Origin: Bacteroidota bacterium
GTDB taxonomy: Bacteria; Bacteroidota; Bacteroidia; Cytophagales; Cyclobacteriaceae
Reading direction: 5' to 3'
Assembly (NCBI GenBank): GCA_016191555.1
Contig: JACPVX010000041.1
Location: 62,001 to 126,000, forward strand
DNA: 64,000 nucleotides
Positions within the stretch are counted from its first letter, which is position 1. Each line of letters begins with the position of its first letter. A model generated the notes under the pieces. That model saw nothing but the letters and a program-made list of their open reading frames with translations. It was not told the origin of the DNA and searched no databases. Shown one piece after another: positions 7,954-16,686 of this stretch. A program made the position numbers and the translations under genes.

Positions 7954-8221
7954 TGTAAAAATCATTTTGGTTCGACATATCCATGGTGGTCACTATTTCC
8001 TGAATCTCCGCAGTGTTTGAATTTGAAGATCGGATGAAGAAAATTGAAACATTCAATGCTGCCACCAGCAATAAACCACTGCCCAAAGCTACTTTCCAAG
8101 TCGTAGGTGCAAGTTGCTGCTCCGAGGATTCCAGATGCTGCCGAATGCGCGTAAGCATAAAAGGAGGTGCGTCTACCTTCTGTATTTTCTTTAGCAAGTC
8201 TAGCTTTTGATCGATGTTCAT
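7946..8221 (-). CDS. Small single-pass membrane protein, candidate anti-sigma factor
   Basis: 91 residues: a polar N-terminal half of about 40 residues (MNIDQKLDLLKKIQKVDAPP), one membrane helix at about 43-63 (KVALGSGLLLVAALNVSIFFI) and a short acidic periplasmic tail. Too short for a standard ZAS-domain anti-sigma factor and no HxxxCxxC motif is present. Position 31 bases after the ECF sigma gene and its coupling to the CpxP-like gene make an anti-sigma role likely, by analogy with CnrY-type proteins, but that is inferred from context. Confidence 0.65.
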   Translation of the reverse strand: MNIDQKLDLLKKIQKVDAPPFMLTRIRQHLESSEQQLAPTTWKVALGSGLLLVAALNVSIFFIRSSNSNTAEIQEIVTTMDMSNQNDFYNE

Positions 8222-8252
8222 AGCCTAGTTAATTAGTGATACGATGTTTTTA

Positions 8253-8792
8253 TTAGAATCCTTCGCGGTCCTTTAATTTTTTTTCGATGGTCTGCTTTGC
8301 GCGATGCAGCAGCGATTCGATTGCCTTGACATTCATTTGCATAATTTCCGCTACTTCTTTTTGCGGGCGGTCTTCTATTTTAGTTAAAATAATGGCTGTC
8401 TTTTGATTGTCAGGCAAAGCGAAGATGATAGATAATAACTCATTCAGACTTTCGCTGTCTTCCAGCGCCACGCCTGGGTGATTTACTTCGGCAATCTCGT
8501 GCAGGGGTTCGTTTGAATCGGCATGAAAAAGCGAAGTAATGAAGCCTAGTCGCTTCTTCGTTCTTTTAGCTTTCAAAAAATCCAAAGACTGATTGATGGC
8601 TATTCGGTAAATCCAGGTTTTAAGTGATGCGGTAGCAGGATTGTATTGATGGTGATGATGATAGACTTTTACAAAAACTTCCTGTGCTACATCTTGCGCA
8701 TCTTCCCGATTCAGTACGTAATGAAGGCATACGTTGAATACCAAGTTTTTATATTCCTGATAAATAGATTCAAATGTTGCTTCGTCTGCCAT
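8253..8792 (-). CDS. ECF-type RNA polymerase sigma factor
   Basis: 179 residues with both ECF domains. Region 2 (about 10-75) has YKNLVFNVCLHYVLNREDAQDVAQEVFVKVYHHHHQY and the region 2.4-like KTWIYRIAINQSLDFLKAKR; region 4 (about 120-170) has LPDNQKTAIILTKIEDRPQKEVAEIMQMNVKAIESLLHRAKQTI. It heads the minus-strand cluster running to the SCO1 gene at 3740, so it probably controls that operon and itself. The 141-base gap upstream contains the palindrome GGTTAACC at 8858-8865 but no promoter I can name. Confidence 0.92.
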   Translation of the reverse strand: MADEATFESIYQEYKNLVFNVCLHYVLNREDAQDVAQEVFVKVYHHHHQYNPATASLKTWIYRIAINQSLDFLKAKRTKKRLGFITSLFHADSNEPLHEIAEVNHPGVALEDSESLNELLSIIFALPDNQKTAIILTKIEDRPQKEVAEIMQMNVKAIESLLHRAKQTIEKKLKDREGF

Positions 8793-8933
8793 TGATAATT
8801 ACTCAGCGTTCTACCGAACAGTGAATCTAAGATTAATTAACAATACAATTCTATTTGGTTAACCTAACAAAAAGTTGAATTGCCCATATTCGTAAACAAA
8901 ACCATCAGTTACAAAAGTCGTATTTTTACTAAT

Positions 8934-10088
8934 ATGAATTTGCCAATAAGAATATCTTCATGCAGCAACATCATGGGTTGGATTCCAACAAATATCCGTC
9001 AACTCATAAAAGTCGTTATCTCCAGCATTCTTATTGGTCAATTGTTTTTTCTGATCTCCTGCAAAGAAGAAAGCTCTGTTGCCACCACTCGAACCTATTA
9101 TATGGGTTTTCAAAACTCGGCACCCCGCTACGATGATTTCAATTTAATACTTCAAACCCTTGGTTTATGGAGCACGCGGGCCGATGCAGCAATGATCACC
9201 ACCGAAGTGCCGTGGGATAGTTTGTTAGCTGGTAAAACGCCTCAACAGTATGTGAAGAATAATTATGTGGGTTTGGTTGAATACTACCGCACCAAAAAAT
9301 TCAAGTTATGGGTCTACATCGATCCGCAAAATGGCTTGAACCGCACTTCGGATGCTAATTCACTAGTTGCTGTGGGTAAAAGTATCGCACAGCCGGAGAT
9401 GCAAAAATTGTATCGCAGGTTTGTGGTGGTGATGGATAGCATGTTACATCCGGATCATCTAGGGTTAGCTCTTGAAACCAATTTGATTCGAGTAGCCGCA
9501 CCTTCCTCCATATATAATGGTGTAAAAAAAGCTGCGAACGATGCAGTAGCCGATGTGCGCGCCATCGACCCGACTGTAAAATTAAGCGTGAGTGTGCAAG
9601 CCGATGTAGCGTGGGGAAAGTTATTGGGTAATGGAACGTATGTTGGCATTCAACAAGATTTTACTGACTTCCCTTTCATCGAAGAGCTGGGAGTTTCTTC
9701 TTATCCGTATTTCGATTTTTCAAACCCCGATGACATTCCTACCGATTACTATTCCAAATTGGTTCAAGGTAAATCGTTAAAACTAATGATCACCGAGGGA
9801 GGTTGGACATCCTCGTCATTTGATGGGCCAAATCAAAAAGTAGTTGCCGGAAGTTTAGAGGCGCAACAAAAATACATTACACGCCAAAGTCAATTGCTCG
9901 ATGCCGCGCCCAGCATTGCTTGGTTTCAATTGCCGTTTACAGACATTGATTTGACAAAAATTCCAGCCAATGTTGATCCTTCCATTCGCTATTTTTCCTA
10001 CCTCGGATTAGTGGATATCAACCTTCAGCCGAAACCATCTCTTACTGCGTGGGACAACATCTTTCAGCGAAAGCTGAGTTCAAAATAA
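8934..10088 (+). CDS. Lipoprotein with glycoside-hydrolase-like TIM barrel
   Basis: From ATG 8934, 384 residues; ATG 8973 is an alternative that leaves a shorter leader. The lipobox FLISC is followed by an alpha/beta-barrel-like protein. Features shared with clan A (GH53-like) hydrolases are a LGLALETNLI segment after a long helix, an ELGVSSYPYFDF strand and LMITEGGW near the C-terminal third, the typical context of the nucleophile Glu. Substrate unknown. It stands alone, between the divergently read sigma-factor operon and a convergent porin, and is followed by a shared terminator at 10088-10118. Confidence 0.6.
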   Translation: MNLPIRISSCSNIMGWIPTNIRQLIKVVISSILIGQLFFLISCKEESSVATTRTYYMGFQNSAPRYDDFNLILQTLGLWSTRADAAMITTEVPWDSLLAGKTPQQYVKNNYVGLVEYYRTKKFKLWVYIDPQNGLNRTSDANSLVAVGKSIAQPEMQKLYRRFVVVMDSMLHPDHLGLALETNLIRVAAPSSIYNGVKKAANDAVADVRAIDPTVKLSVSVQADVAWGKLLGNGTYVGIQQDFTDFPFIEELGVSSYPYFDFSNPDDIPTDYYSKLVQGKSLKLMITEGGWTSSSFDGPNQKVVAGSLEAQQKYITRQSQLLDAAPSIAWFQLPFTDIDLTKIPANVDPSIRYFSYLGLVDINLQPKPSLTAWDNIFQRKLSSK

Positions 10089-10118
10089 AACGCCCGACTG
10101 CTAAGCAATCAGGCGTTT
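10088..10118. terminator. Bidirectional hairpin terminator
   Basis: AAACGCC...GGCGTTT stem with three-base loop (taa), one or two mismatches, between the convergent GH-like gene and porin gene. A/T runs flank both sides, so it can act in both directions. Confidence 0.7.
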
Positions 10119-10137
10119 CATTATTGATTTTACTTTT

Positions 10138-11424
10138 TTAGAACTTATAAATTACCGCCATCCCTAAAGTAGATTGGGTATTCTTTGAAAATTTTCCATC
10201 CGAATCTTGAAACTGCTGCGGTTCATTTTCACCCAGCGGGCCGGACATCTTCTGGAAGTTATCAAAACGGAATTCCGGTTTCAAAGTAAGCTTGCCATCG
10301 GCTAACGCAAAATTGCCAGTGAGTGTATACGTGCTCACATCGGTTCCCTTTCCGTTGGTCAATAAACCACGTGCACCGGATGTGTTATCGAAGTATTCGA
10401 TACGAGTACCCAACGAGAAAATATCCGTGAACTTATACGACACGTATAAATTCGCACCTGACCAATGTTTTGTTTCTGCAAAGTAAGTGCCTCCTTGAAA
10501 TTCTCCGCTTACCGATCCTTGCATAGCCCAAATGGCGAGTAGCAAACGATCAGTTGCCTGATACGTAGCGACTAAATCCAACACACCAAAATAAGAAGTA
10601 GTATCGCTGCCATTGGAACGCGCATTGCCTTCGTTCCCTTGAATCGTATTTAAATAGACAGTTAAACCTTTAGCAGGTGTTACCATTAACTGGCCGATAA
10701 AACTTTTCCCGCGGTTATTGTCGTTAATGTTATCGGTTCCGTTCACCACACCTCCCATCAGCGTAACTTTGTCACTGAACGCATAGGATGCTTTTAAGCC
10801 GAGATGATAGAAAGGGATCCCCGCATTGAAAGTGTTGTTGATGGAGTAGTGAAAGTTGAGTGGCGCATCGATCATTTCATAACCGATATGCGTTCCGAAC
10901 TGCCCCATCGTAAGCGTTAATTTTTCGCTGGGCTTGTAGTTAATGTAGGCTTGTTTGATCATTAGGGCTGTGTAAGTGTTGTTCGCTATTACAGTTCCCC
11001 AACGGTATCGGAAATCACTTCCGTAGCTACCATATTCTACGTTCGGACCGAAACCAATTTCAGCTACCACTTCTGTGTTTTTATAAGCATAGCTCATGCG
11101 ATTTAGAAACATACCCAATTGAAATTGGCCTGGGTAACGATCAAATCCACGGCTGATGCCTGAACTGCCCAGATTACTTCTGGATGAAGGCGAGTTTAAG
11201 TTCGCAAAGTAGTACGTATCAAAATACCCAGAGTAGGTAAATTTCCCTTTGTCCTCGGGTTTCTCTTCTTCGGCAGCGGCTTTTACTTCGCCTGCGGTTA
11301 CGATTTTTTCTTCGGTTGCAGCTGGTTTATTAATAGAAGCTGTTAACTCGCCTTGTGCAAGAATAGTATTTGATAAAATACCTGAAAGTGAAATGCATAG
11401 AAAACCAGATAGAATTTTTTTCAT
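10138..11424 (-). CDS. OmpL-like outer membrane beta-barrel porin
   Basis: 428 residues with a signal peptide (MKKILSGFLCISLSGILSNTILAQ), an Ala/Glu/Lys-rich spacer to about residue 60 and then a long run of alternating amphipathic strands, ending in an aromatic residue (MAVIYKF), the usual OMP terminal signature. The pattern SYAYKNTEVVAEIGFGPNVEYGSYGSDFRYRW and YINYKPSEKLTLTMGQFGTHIGYE matches the putative beta-barrel porin-2 (OmpL-like) family. It follows amt by 83 bases on the same strand, so it may give ammonium or small amines passage through the outer membrane when nitrogen is short; this role is inferred. Confidence 0.8.
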   Translation of the reverse strand: MKKILSGFLCISLSGILSNTILAQGELTASINKPAATEEKIVTAGEVKAAAEEEKPEDKGKFTYSGYFDTYYFANLNSPSSRSNLGSSGISRGFDRYPGQFQLGMFLNRMSYAYKNTEVVAEIGFGPNVEYGSYGSDFRYRWGTVIANNTYTALMIKQAYINYKPSEKLTLTMGQFGTHIGYEMIDAPLNFHYSINNTFNAGIPFYHLGLKASYAFSDKVTLMGGVVNGTDNINDNNRGKSFIGQLMVTPAKGLTVYLNTIQGNEGNARSNGSDTTSYFGVLDLVATYQATDRLLLAIWAMQGSVSGEFQGGTYFAETKHWSGANLYVSYKFTDIFSLGTRIEYFDNTSGARGLLTNGKGTDVSTYTLTGNFALADGKLTLKPEFRFDNFQKMSGPLGENEPQQFQDSDGKFSKNTQSTLGMAVIYKF

Positions 11425-11454
11425 AATTTTGAATGTGTTTTAATGAACAATAAG

Positions 11455-11500
11455 CTAAGGCCTCCGATGGGGAATCTCACCTCCCCCCGGGGCGCTTTAG
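11455..11500 (-). other. GC-rich imperfect hairpin between amt and the porin gene
   Basis: On the minus strand, CTAAAGC...GCCTTAG flanks an inner GGGGA-loop-TCCCC stem. It is far richer in G/C than the neighbourhood and has no T-run directly after it, so it is not an ordinary terminator. It may stabilise or attenuate the amt-porin transcript. Confidence 0.4.
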
Positions 11501-11507
11501 TGATTTA

Positions 11508-12857
11508 TTAAACTGCTTCTCTCATGGGTTCCATGTCGTAGTTTTGCAGACGCTCTCCATGCTGGCTCAAATCTGAACCAATTTTCTTCTCTTCGCTACT
11601 GATCGTCATAGGTGAAAGCAAATCAGTAATTTTCAAGATGATGAATGAGCCAACCACGATAAAGGCAATGGCCAATACCAAACCGATCAAGTGAATTTTG
11701 ATCAGGTTAAATTCGCCAAACAACAATCCGTTGCCGGTAGTGTTAGCTGCATTCACTGCTGTGTTTGCCAATAAACCTGTCATCAACATACCTACCGCAC
11801 CACCCACTCCGTGGCAAGGAAATACATCCAATGTATCTTCTAGTGAAGTTTTTGATTTCCAATGCACCACTACATTGCTGATTAAGCTGGCAATGGTTCC
11901 GATAAATAAGCTAGAGGGAATCGTAACAAAACCAGCAGCAGGTGTAATGGCTACTAACCCTACTACAGCACCGATGCAAAAGCCGAGAGCCGAAGGTTTC
12001 TTTCCGCGCACGGCATCAAACAATACCCAGCACAAACCGGCTGCGGCAGAAGCTGTGTTGGTGGTCGCAAAGGCAGAAGCGGCCAACGCACCCGCACTCA
12101 ACGCGCTACCGGCATTGAATCCAAACCAACCGAACCACAACAAACCAGTGCCCAACAATACAAATGGAATGTTGGCAGGAGCAATCGCTTTCTTCACTAC
12201 CGTCTTATCTCTTAAATAGATGGAAGCTACCAAGGCTGCAAAACCGGCTGACATGTGTACCACGGTTCCTCCGGCAAAATCTAATAAGCCAAGCTTAAAC
12301 AAGAAGCCGTCCGGATGCCATGTCATGTGCGCTAATGGCGCATAAATGAAAAGGCAGAAGAGAACCAAAAAGATGATATAAGATTTGAATTTAACACGCT
12401 CGGCAAATGTACCCGTGATCAATGCCGGAGTGATGATGGCAAACTTGAGTTGAAAGAATGCAAAAAGTACTAAAGGAATGGTTGGCGCGAGTGACCAAGG
12501 CTTACCGTCCAATACATTTTGAAACATAAAGAAGGACGCAGGATTGCCGATAAATCCACCGATGGAATCTCCAAAGGCAAGACTAAATCCTACCACAATC
12601 CAAAGTACACTCACCACGCCCATCGCAATAAAGCTCTGTAGCATAGTTGAAATAATACTTTTGGTGTCGATCATACCACCGTAGAAATACGCAAGACCCG
12701 GTGTCATTAACAATACCAGGGCCGAAGCGGTCAACATCCAGGCAACATCACCTGAATTGATGCCTTCGGTAGGTATAGACAAGGGAACGGCTGGAATAAA
12801 CAGTGCCAGCACACTGACCGCTATCAGCAGTACTAAGTAGATAACAGACTTTCTCAT
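11508..12857 (-). CDS. amt: Ammonium transporter Amt
   Basis: 449 residues, eleven to twelve membrane segments. Family landmarks: the N-terminal GDVAWMLTASALVLLMTPGLAYFYGGM, FAGGTVVHMSAGFAALVAS with the first pore histidine, and DVFPCHGVGGAVGMLMTGL with the second. The N-terminal helix before GDVAW looks like a cleaved or extra segment. No glnK gene is adjacent, which is unusual compared with proteobacteria. A porin gene follows. The 232-base AT-rich gap upstream shows no sigma-54 box that I could see. Confidence 0.95.
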   Translation of the reverse strand: MRKSVIYLVLLIAVSVLALFIPAVPLSIPTEGINSGDVAWMLTASALVLLMTPGLAYFYGGMIDTKSIISTMLQSFIAMGVVSVLWIVVGFSLAFGDSIGGFIGNPASFFMFQNVLDGKPWSLAPTIPLVLFAFFQLKFAIITPALITGTFAERVKFKSYIIFLVLFCLFIYAPLAHMTWHPDGFLFKLGLLDFAGGTVVHMSAGFAALVASIYLRDKTVVKKAIAPANIPFVLLGTGLLWFGWFGFNAGSALSAGALAASAFATTNTASAAAGLCWVLFDAVRGKKPSALGFCIGAVVGLVAITPAAGFVTIPSSLFIGTIASLISNVVVHWKSKTSLEDTLDVFPCHGVGGAVGMLMTGLLANTAVNAANTTGNGLLFGEFNLIKIHLIGLVLAIAFIVVGSFIILKITDLLSPMTISSEEKKIGSDLSQHGERLQNYDMEPMREAV

Positions 12858-13089
12858 AAGCTTTGGTTTAAGATTTAGGTAACAATAACTTCATAAATAT
12901 TTGAATAGATGGCTGATTTTTAATGCATTTTTCAAAATAAATTACCGAATCCGATTGAAATAGGGTTATTTTTTAACTGCATTTCATTAAAAATGCCAAA
13001 TTTTATAAATATTAAGATAATTTATCAGCCTAATGACTGTTTGCTTGCAATCGCTTTAAAATCTACTTTTTTGCCGAAATTTGTGGCAG
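12858..13089. promoter_or_regulatory. AT-rich divergent intergenic region (amt / secreted protein)
   Basis: 232 bases between divergent genes, strongly A/T. On the plus side TTTG at about 13040 and TACTTTT at about 13064 resemble the Bacteroidota -33/-7 elements for the gene at 13090. No clear operator or RNA element was seen for amt. Confidence 0.35.
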
Positions 13090-13641
13090 ATGAGGAAGCT
13101 GATTCTAGTGTTGTTACTGGGCTGTTCGAATGTGGTTGGTGCCCAGGTAGTTGGAAAATATGATCAGTTTGAGATCAAGGATGACGACTTGATTTGGACG
13201 AATACCTATTCGCAACCCGGCAACCGCGATAGTTTGCGGGCGGCTGTAGTACAAATGATCAAATCGAAGTTTTTTACATTCAATGTCATTCGCAACGAAA
13301 CGGGCTATAATGGCGAGATCAAGCACTACATCATCAATTGTAAGAAGTACGGACGCTCTTATATAAATACACCCAAAATGTATTGGGAAGGTGAATGGAC
13401 GGGGAAGTTTAAAATCGAAGTTATCGACAACTATTATAAAGTGACGGTGTATGCTCTCTACTATGAAAGCACTCGCCCATCTACCGGTTATTACAAAACT
13501 CAAGAAACTGTGAAAGGCCGATTCATTACCGCTGTTACCAAAACGAACAAGTTAGTCTTCCGAAAACGCGAACTCGCCAACATCAGTTTGATGAGTATTA
13601 GTCTGAAAGATGAGTTTAGCTTATTGAGCGTGAAAAAGTGA
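13090..13641 (+). CDS. Secreted protein of unknown function (DUF4468-like?)
   Basis: 183 residues from ATG 13090; a TTG at 13081 is in frame but less likely. Signal peptide MRKLILVLLLGCSNVVGAQ. The mature part has a beta-alpha-beta pattern with a helix around RDSLRAAVVQMIKSKFF and several strands (GKFKIEVIDNYYKVTVYALYYES), which recalls the TBP-like fold of DUF4468 proteins of Bacteroidota. The resemblance is from pattern only. Single-gene unit, followed by a terminator. Confidence 0.6.
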   Translation: MRKLILVLLLGCSNVVGAQVVGKYDQFEIKDDDLIWTNTYSQPGNRDSLRAAVVQMIKSKFFTFNVIRNETGYNGEIKHYIINCKKYGRSYINTPKMYWEGEWTGKFKIEVIDNYYKVTVYALYYESTRPSTGYYKTQETVKGRFITAVTKTNKLVFRKRELANISLMSISLKDEFSLLSVKK

Positions 13642-13650
13642 CATCATAAA

Positions 13651-13687
13651 AAAAGCGCCTGGTCACTTAAAGTAATCAGACGCTTTT
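13651..13687. terminator. Bidirectional hairpin terminator
   Basis: AAAAGCG...CGCTTTT with an inner CTG/CAG and ACTT/AGT stem, between the convergent secreted-protein and prolyl oligopeptidase genes. Confidence 0.7.
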
Positions 13688-13707
13688 CAGGTTTTAGTAA
13701 ACCCCTC

Positions 13708-15846
13708 TCACATATCCTTCTTCGCTAGTGGTGGAATGATACCCATGTTATACCATGTAAAGGCATACTGATCGGCCGTGCCTTCGATCGCTTTTGTTAA
13801 ATTCGAAGAGCCATGTCCCGATTTTGTTTCGATGCGAATCAATACTGGATTGTCGCCCACATGATTTTCTTGTAGCGCTGCCGCGAACTTAAATGAGTGT
13901 GCCGGAACCACACGGTCATCGTGATCGGCTGTGGTGACCATCGTAGCCGGATAATTCGTGTTTGGCTTCAGCGCATGCACCGGTGAATACTTTTTCAAAT
14001 ACTCAAACATTTCTTTTGAGTCATCGGCCGTTCCATAGTCATAAGCCCATCCCGCCCCAGCGGTAAACTTGTGGTAGCGCAGCATGTCCATCACACCTAC
14101 GGCAGGCAATGCAACTTTCATTAAGTCGGGGCGCTGCGCCATGGTAGCGCCCACCAGCAAACCTCCGTTCGATCCGCCTGAGATAGCCAGGTATTGACTT
14201 GACGTGTATTTCTCTTTAATCAGGTATCCGCCTGCTGCAATAAAATCATCAAACACATTTTGCTTGTTCATTTTGGTGCCGGCCTGGTGCCACTTCTCAC
14301 CATATTCACCACCGCCACGCAAATTAGGTTGCGCATAAATTCCTCCATTCTCTAACCACACAATGCGCGAAGTGCTAAATGAGGGAGTCAGGCTAATGCT
14401 AAAACCTCCATAGGCATAAAGCATAGTTGCATTTTTTCCATTCAACTCCATACCTTTCTTATACACGATAAACATAGGCACCTTCACACCATCTTTGCTG
14501 GTGTAAAAAACTTGCTTCGTTTCGTAATCATCGGGATTGAAATCCACTTTGGGCTTTTCGTAGAGAGTTGATTTGCCGGAGGCGATGTTGTATTTAAAAA
14601 TGGAAGTTGGGTAGGTAAACGAAGTGAATGTATAATAAACATCCTGATCGGTGATTTTCCCGCCAAATCCGTTGGCCGAACCAATACCGGGCAACTCCAC
14701 TTCGCGTTCTATTTTTCCTTTATAGTCAATTTGCTGAATCAATGTCTTTGCGTCTTTCAGATAATTGACAAACATTTTCTTACCCGCAGTAGAAACACCT
14801 TGCATCGCGTTTTCGGTTTCCGGAACCAAGTCTTTCCAGTTGGCTACCTCAGGTGAAGCAAAATCTACTTCTACAATTTTATTGTTAGGTGCATTCAAGT
14901 TGGTTTGAATGATTAGTCGCGAGCCATCATTGTCGATCACATTATGGTCATTATCAAAGTTAGGAACTACAGTCACCAACTTTCCTTTCGGATCTTTCAA
15001 ATCCTGAACATATAATTCGTTGCCAGTCGTGCTCGTGGCTGCGCTTACAATCAAAAAGCGCTCGTCTTCGGTAAGACCTGCGCCTACATATCTGCGCGGT
15101 GTGGCTTCACCGCCAAAGATCAATTGATCCGTAGATTGTGGCGTACCAATTTTGTGGTAATACAATTTATGGTACTGTGTTTTAGCAGAAAGTTCGCTGC
15201 CTTTCGGCTTATCGTAGCTGCTGTAATAAAATCCATCATTGCCTTTCCACGCCAGCCCGCTAAACTTGACATCGCGCAGGGTATCTTCAACTTGCATTTT
15301 GTTGATGGTTTTGATCACAATCACTTTGCGCCAATCCGAACCTCCTTCTGAAATTTGATATGCGGCCAATGAACCATCTTTTGAAAATGAAATGCCTGCT
15401 AAAGCGGTGGTGCCATCTTTTGAAAAATTGTTGGGATTCAAAAATTCTTCAGCATCTGCTTTCTCACCCACCTTGCGAAATAGCACACTTTGATTTTGCA
15501 ATCCATCATTCTTATAGAAATAATAGTAATTGCCTTCTTTAAAAGGAGCGCTCAACCGCTCATAGTTATAAAGCGCTTGTAAGCGTGTCTTCAGCGCTTC
15601 ACGATACGGGATCTTATCCAAAAATCCGAAGGTGACTTCATTCTGCGCTTTTACCCAATTGGCAGTTGCTGCAGCCGTATCATCTTCCATCCACCGATAC
15701 GGATCGGCCACTGTTGTGTCAAACAGTGTATCGACCACTGTACCTTTTTCACTCACCGGATACGCAATCAGCGATTTTTTCTTTTCAGCCGGAGAACAAG
15801 CCCCAAGCAAAAGTGTTAACAACACTACTATCTGAAGTTTATGCAT
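13708..15846 (-). CDS. Prolyl oligopeptidase (S9A) lipoprotein
   Basis: 712 residues. Lipobox TLLLGAC shows an envelope lipoprotein. After a seven-bladed propeller region (about 75-430), the hydrolase domain carries the nucleophile Ser559 in SGGSNGGLL, the Asp region TADHDDRVVPAHS and the His in SGHGSS. The N-terminal DPYRWMEDD motif is also typical. Prolyl oligopeptidases cleave short peptides after proline; here it would process peptides in the periplasm or at the surface. Monocistronic. Confidence 0.93.
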   Translation of the reverse strand: MHKLQIVVLLTLLLGACSPAEKKKSLIAYPVSEKGTVVDTLFDTTVADPYRWMEDDTAAATANWVKAQNEVTFGFLDKIPYREALKTRLQALYNYERLSAPFKEGNYYYFYKNDGLQNQSVLFRKVGEKADAEEFLNPNNFSKDGTTALAGISFSKDGSLAAYQISEGGSDWRKVIVIKTINKMQVEDTLRDVKFSGLAWKGNDGFYYSSYDKPKGSELSAKTQYHKLYYHKIGTPQSTDQLIFGGEATPRRYVGAGLTEDERFLIVSAATSTTGNELYVQDLKDPKGKLVTVVPNFDNDHNVIDNDGSRLIIQTNLNAPNNKIVEVDFASPEVANWKDLVPETENAMQGVSTAGKKMFVNYLKDAKTLIQQIDYKGKIEREVELPGIGSANGFGGKITDQDVYYTFTSFTYPTSIFKYNIASGKSTLYEKPKVDFNPDDYETKQVFYTSKDGVKVPMFIVYKKGMELNGKNATMLYAYGGFSISLTPSFSTSRIVWLENGGIYAQPNLRGGGEYGEKWHQAGTKMNKQNVFDDFIAAGGYLIKEKYTSSQYLAISGGSNGGLLVGATMAQRPDLMKVALPAVGVMDMLRYHKFTAGAGWAYDYGTADDSKEMFEYLKKYSPVHALKPNTNYPATMVTTADHDDRVVPAHSFKFAAALQENHVGDNPVLIRIETKSGHGSSNLTKAIEGTADQYAFTWYNMGIIPPLAKKDM

Positions 15847-15921
15847 AGTATTTTTTTTATGAAAGATAAAGATAGGTTATCACCTGGCAATTTAGTTTCT
15901 TACTAATGTCAATTATCAGTT

Positions 15922-16686
15922 ATGAACGCAAGTAAAACACTTCTTTTTGGTAACGTCTTAGCGCTGACCGTAGTGCTGACGGTGAATGCGCTAGCCAATA
16001 TTTTGCCGATCAACGGAATGAATACAGGCCAAATTTCTGACATGTATCCCAGTCTGTTTACACCGGCCGGCTTTACATTTTCTATTTGGAGTGTGCTTTA
16101 CTTATTTCAAATTGGTTTTGTCATTGCTCAATTCAGCATCAAAGACAAACCTTACTTTAAAGAGTTGTCGCTTTGGTACTTGGTTTCGTGTGTGGCCAAC
16201 TCCAGTTGGATTCTGGTTTGGCATTACTTACTAACAAGTGCTTCACTGGTAGTCATGCTGGTATTATTGTTTTCGCTTACGCGGATCTTTTTGCTGCTAC
16301 AGAATCAATCCTTTGAAAGGAAAGCTGAATGGTTTTTTATTAAACTGCCTTTTGTGTTTTATTTATCGTGGATTTGTGTGGCTACAATCGCCAATACATC
16401 TGCCCTTCTCCTCTCGTTTGATTGGCACGGAGGGTTTCTTTCCGAAGAAATCTGGACAATTGTATTATTGCTAATTGCCACGGCACTGGGATTAATAATT
16501 GCATTTCGATTTCAAGAGCCTGTATTTTTACTGGTGTTGATGTGGGCCTTCTTCGGCATTTACATGCGATGGGTAGAAACCGAACACGAGTTTATTGCCT
16601 CGACCGCACGAATAGGCGTGGTGTTAATGGCATTGGTATTCGGCAAACTAATTTTGCAAAAGCCCAAGACAGCTGCTCAATCGTAA
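15922..16686 (+). CDS. TspO/MBR-like membrane protein
   Basis: 254 residues with seven to eight hydrophobic segments. The region LFTPAGFTFSIWSVLYLFQIGF and the following SCVANSSWILVWHYLLTSASLVVMLVLLF match the core of tryptophan-rich sensory protein (TspO/MBR) relatives, in the longer form found in Bacteroidota. TspO proteins bind porphyrins or sterols, but the function of the long form is unknown. Its stop codon (16684-16686) abuts the stop of the convergent DUF2461 gene with no spacing. Confidence 0.7.
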   Translation: MNASKTLLFGNVLALTVVLTVNALANILPINGMNTGQISDMYPSLFTPAGFTFSIWSVLYLFQIGFVIAQFSIKDKPYFKELSLWYLVSCVANSSWILVWHYLLTSASLVVMLVLLFSLTRIFLLLQNQSFERKAEWFFIKLPFVFYLSWICVATIANTSALLLSFDWHGGFLSEEIWTIVLLLIATALGLIIAFRFQEPVFLLVLMWAFFGIYMRWVETEHEFIASTARIGVVLMALVFGKLILQKPKTAAQS

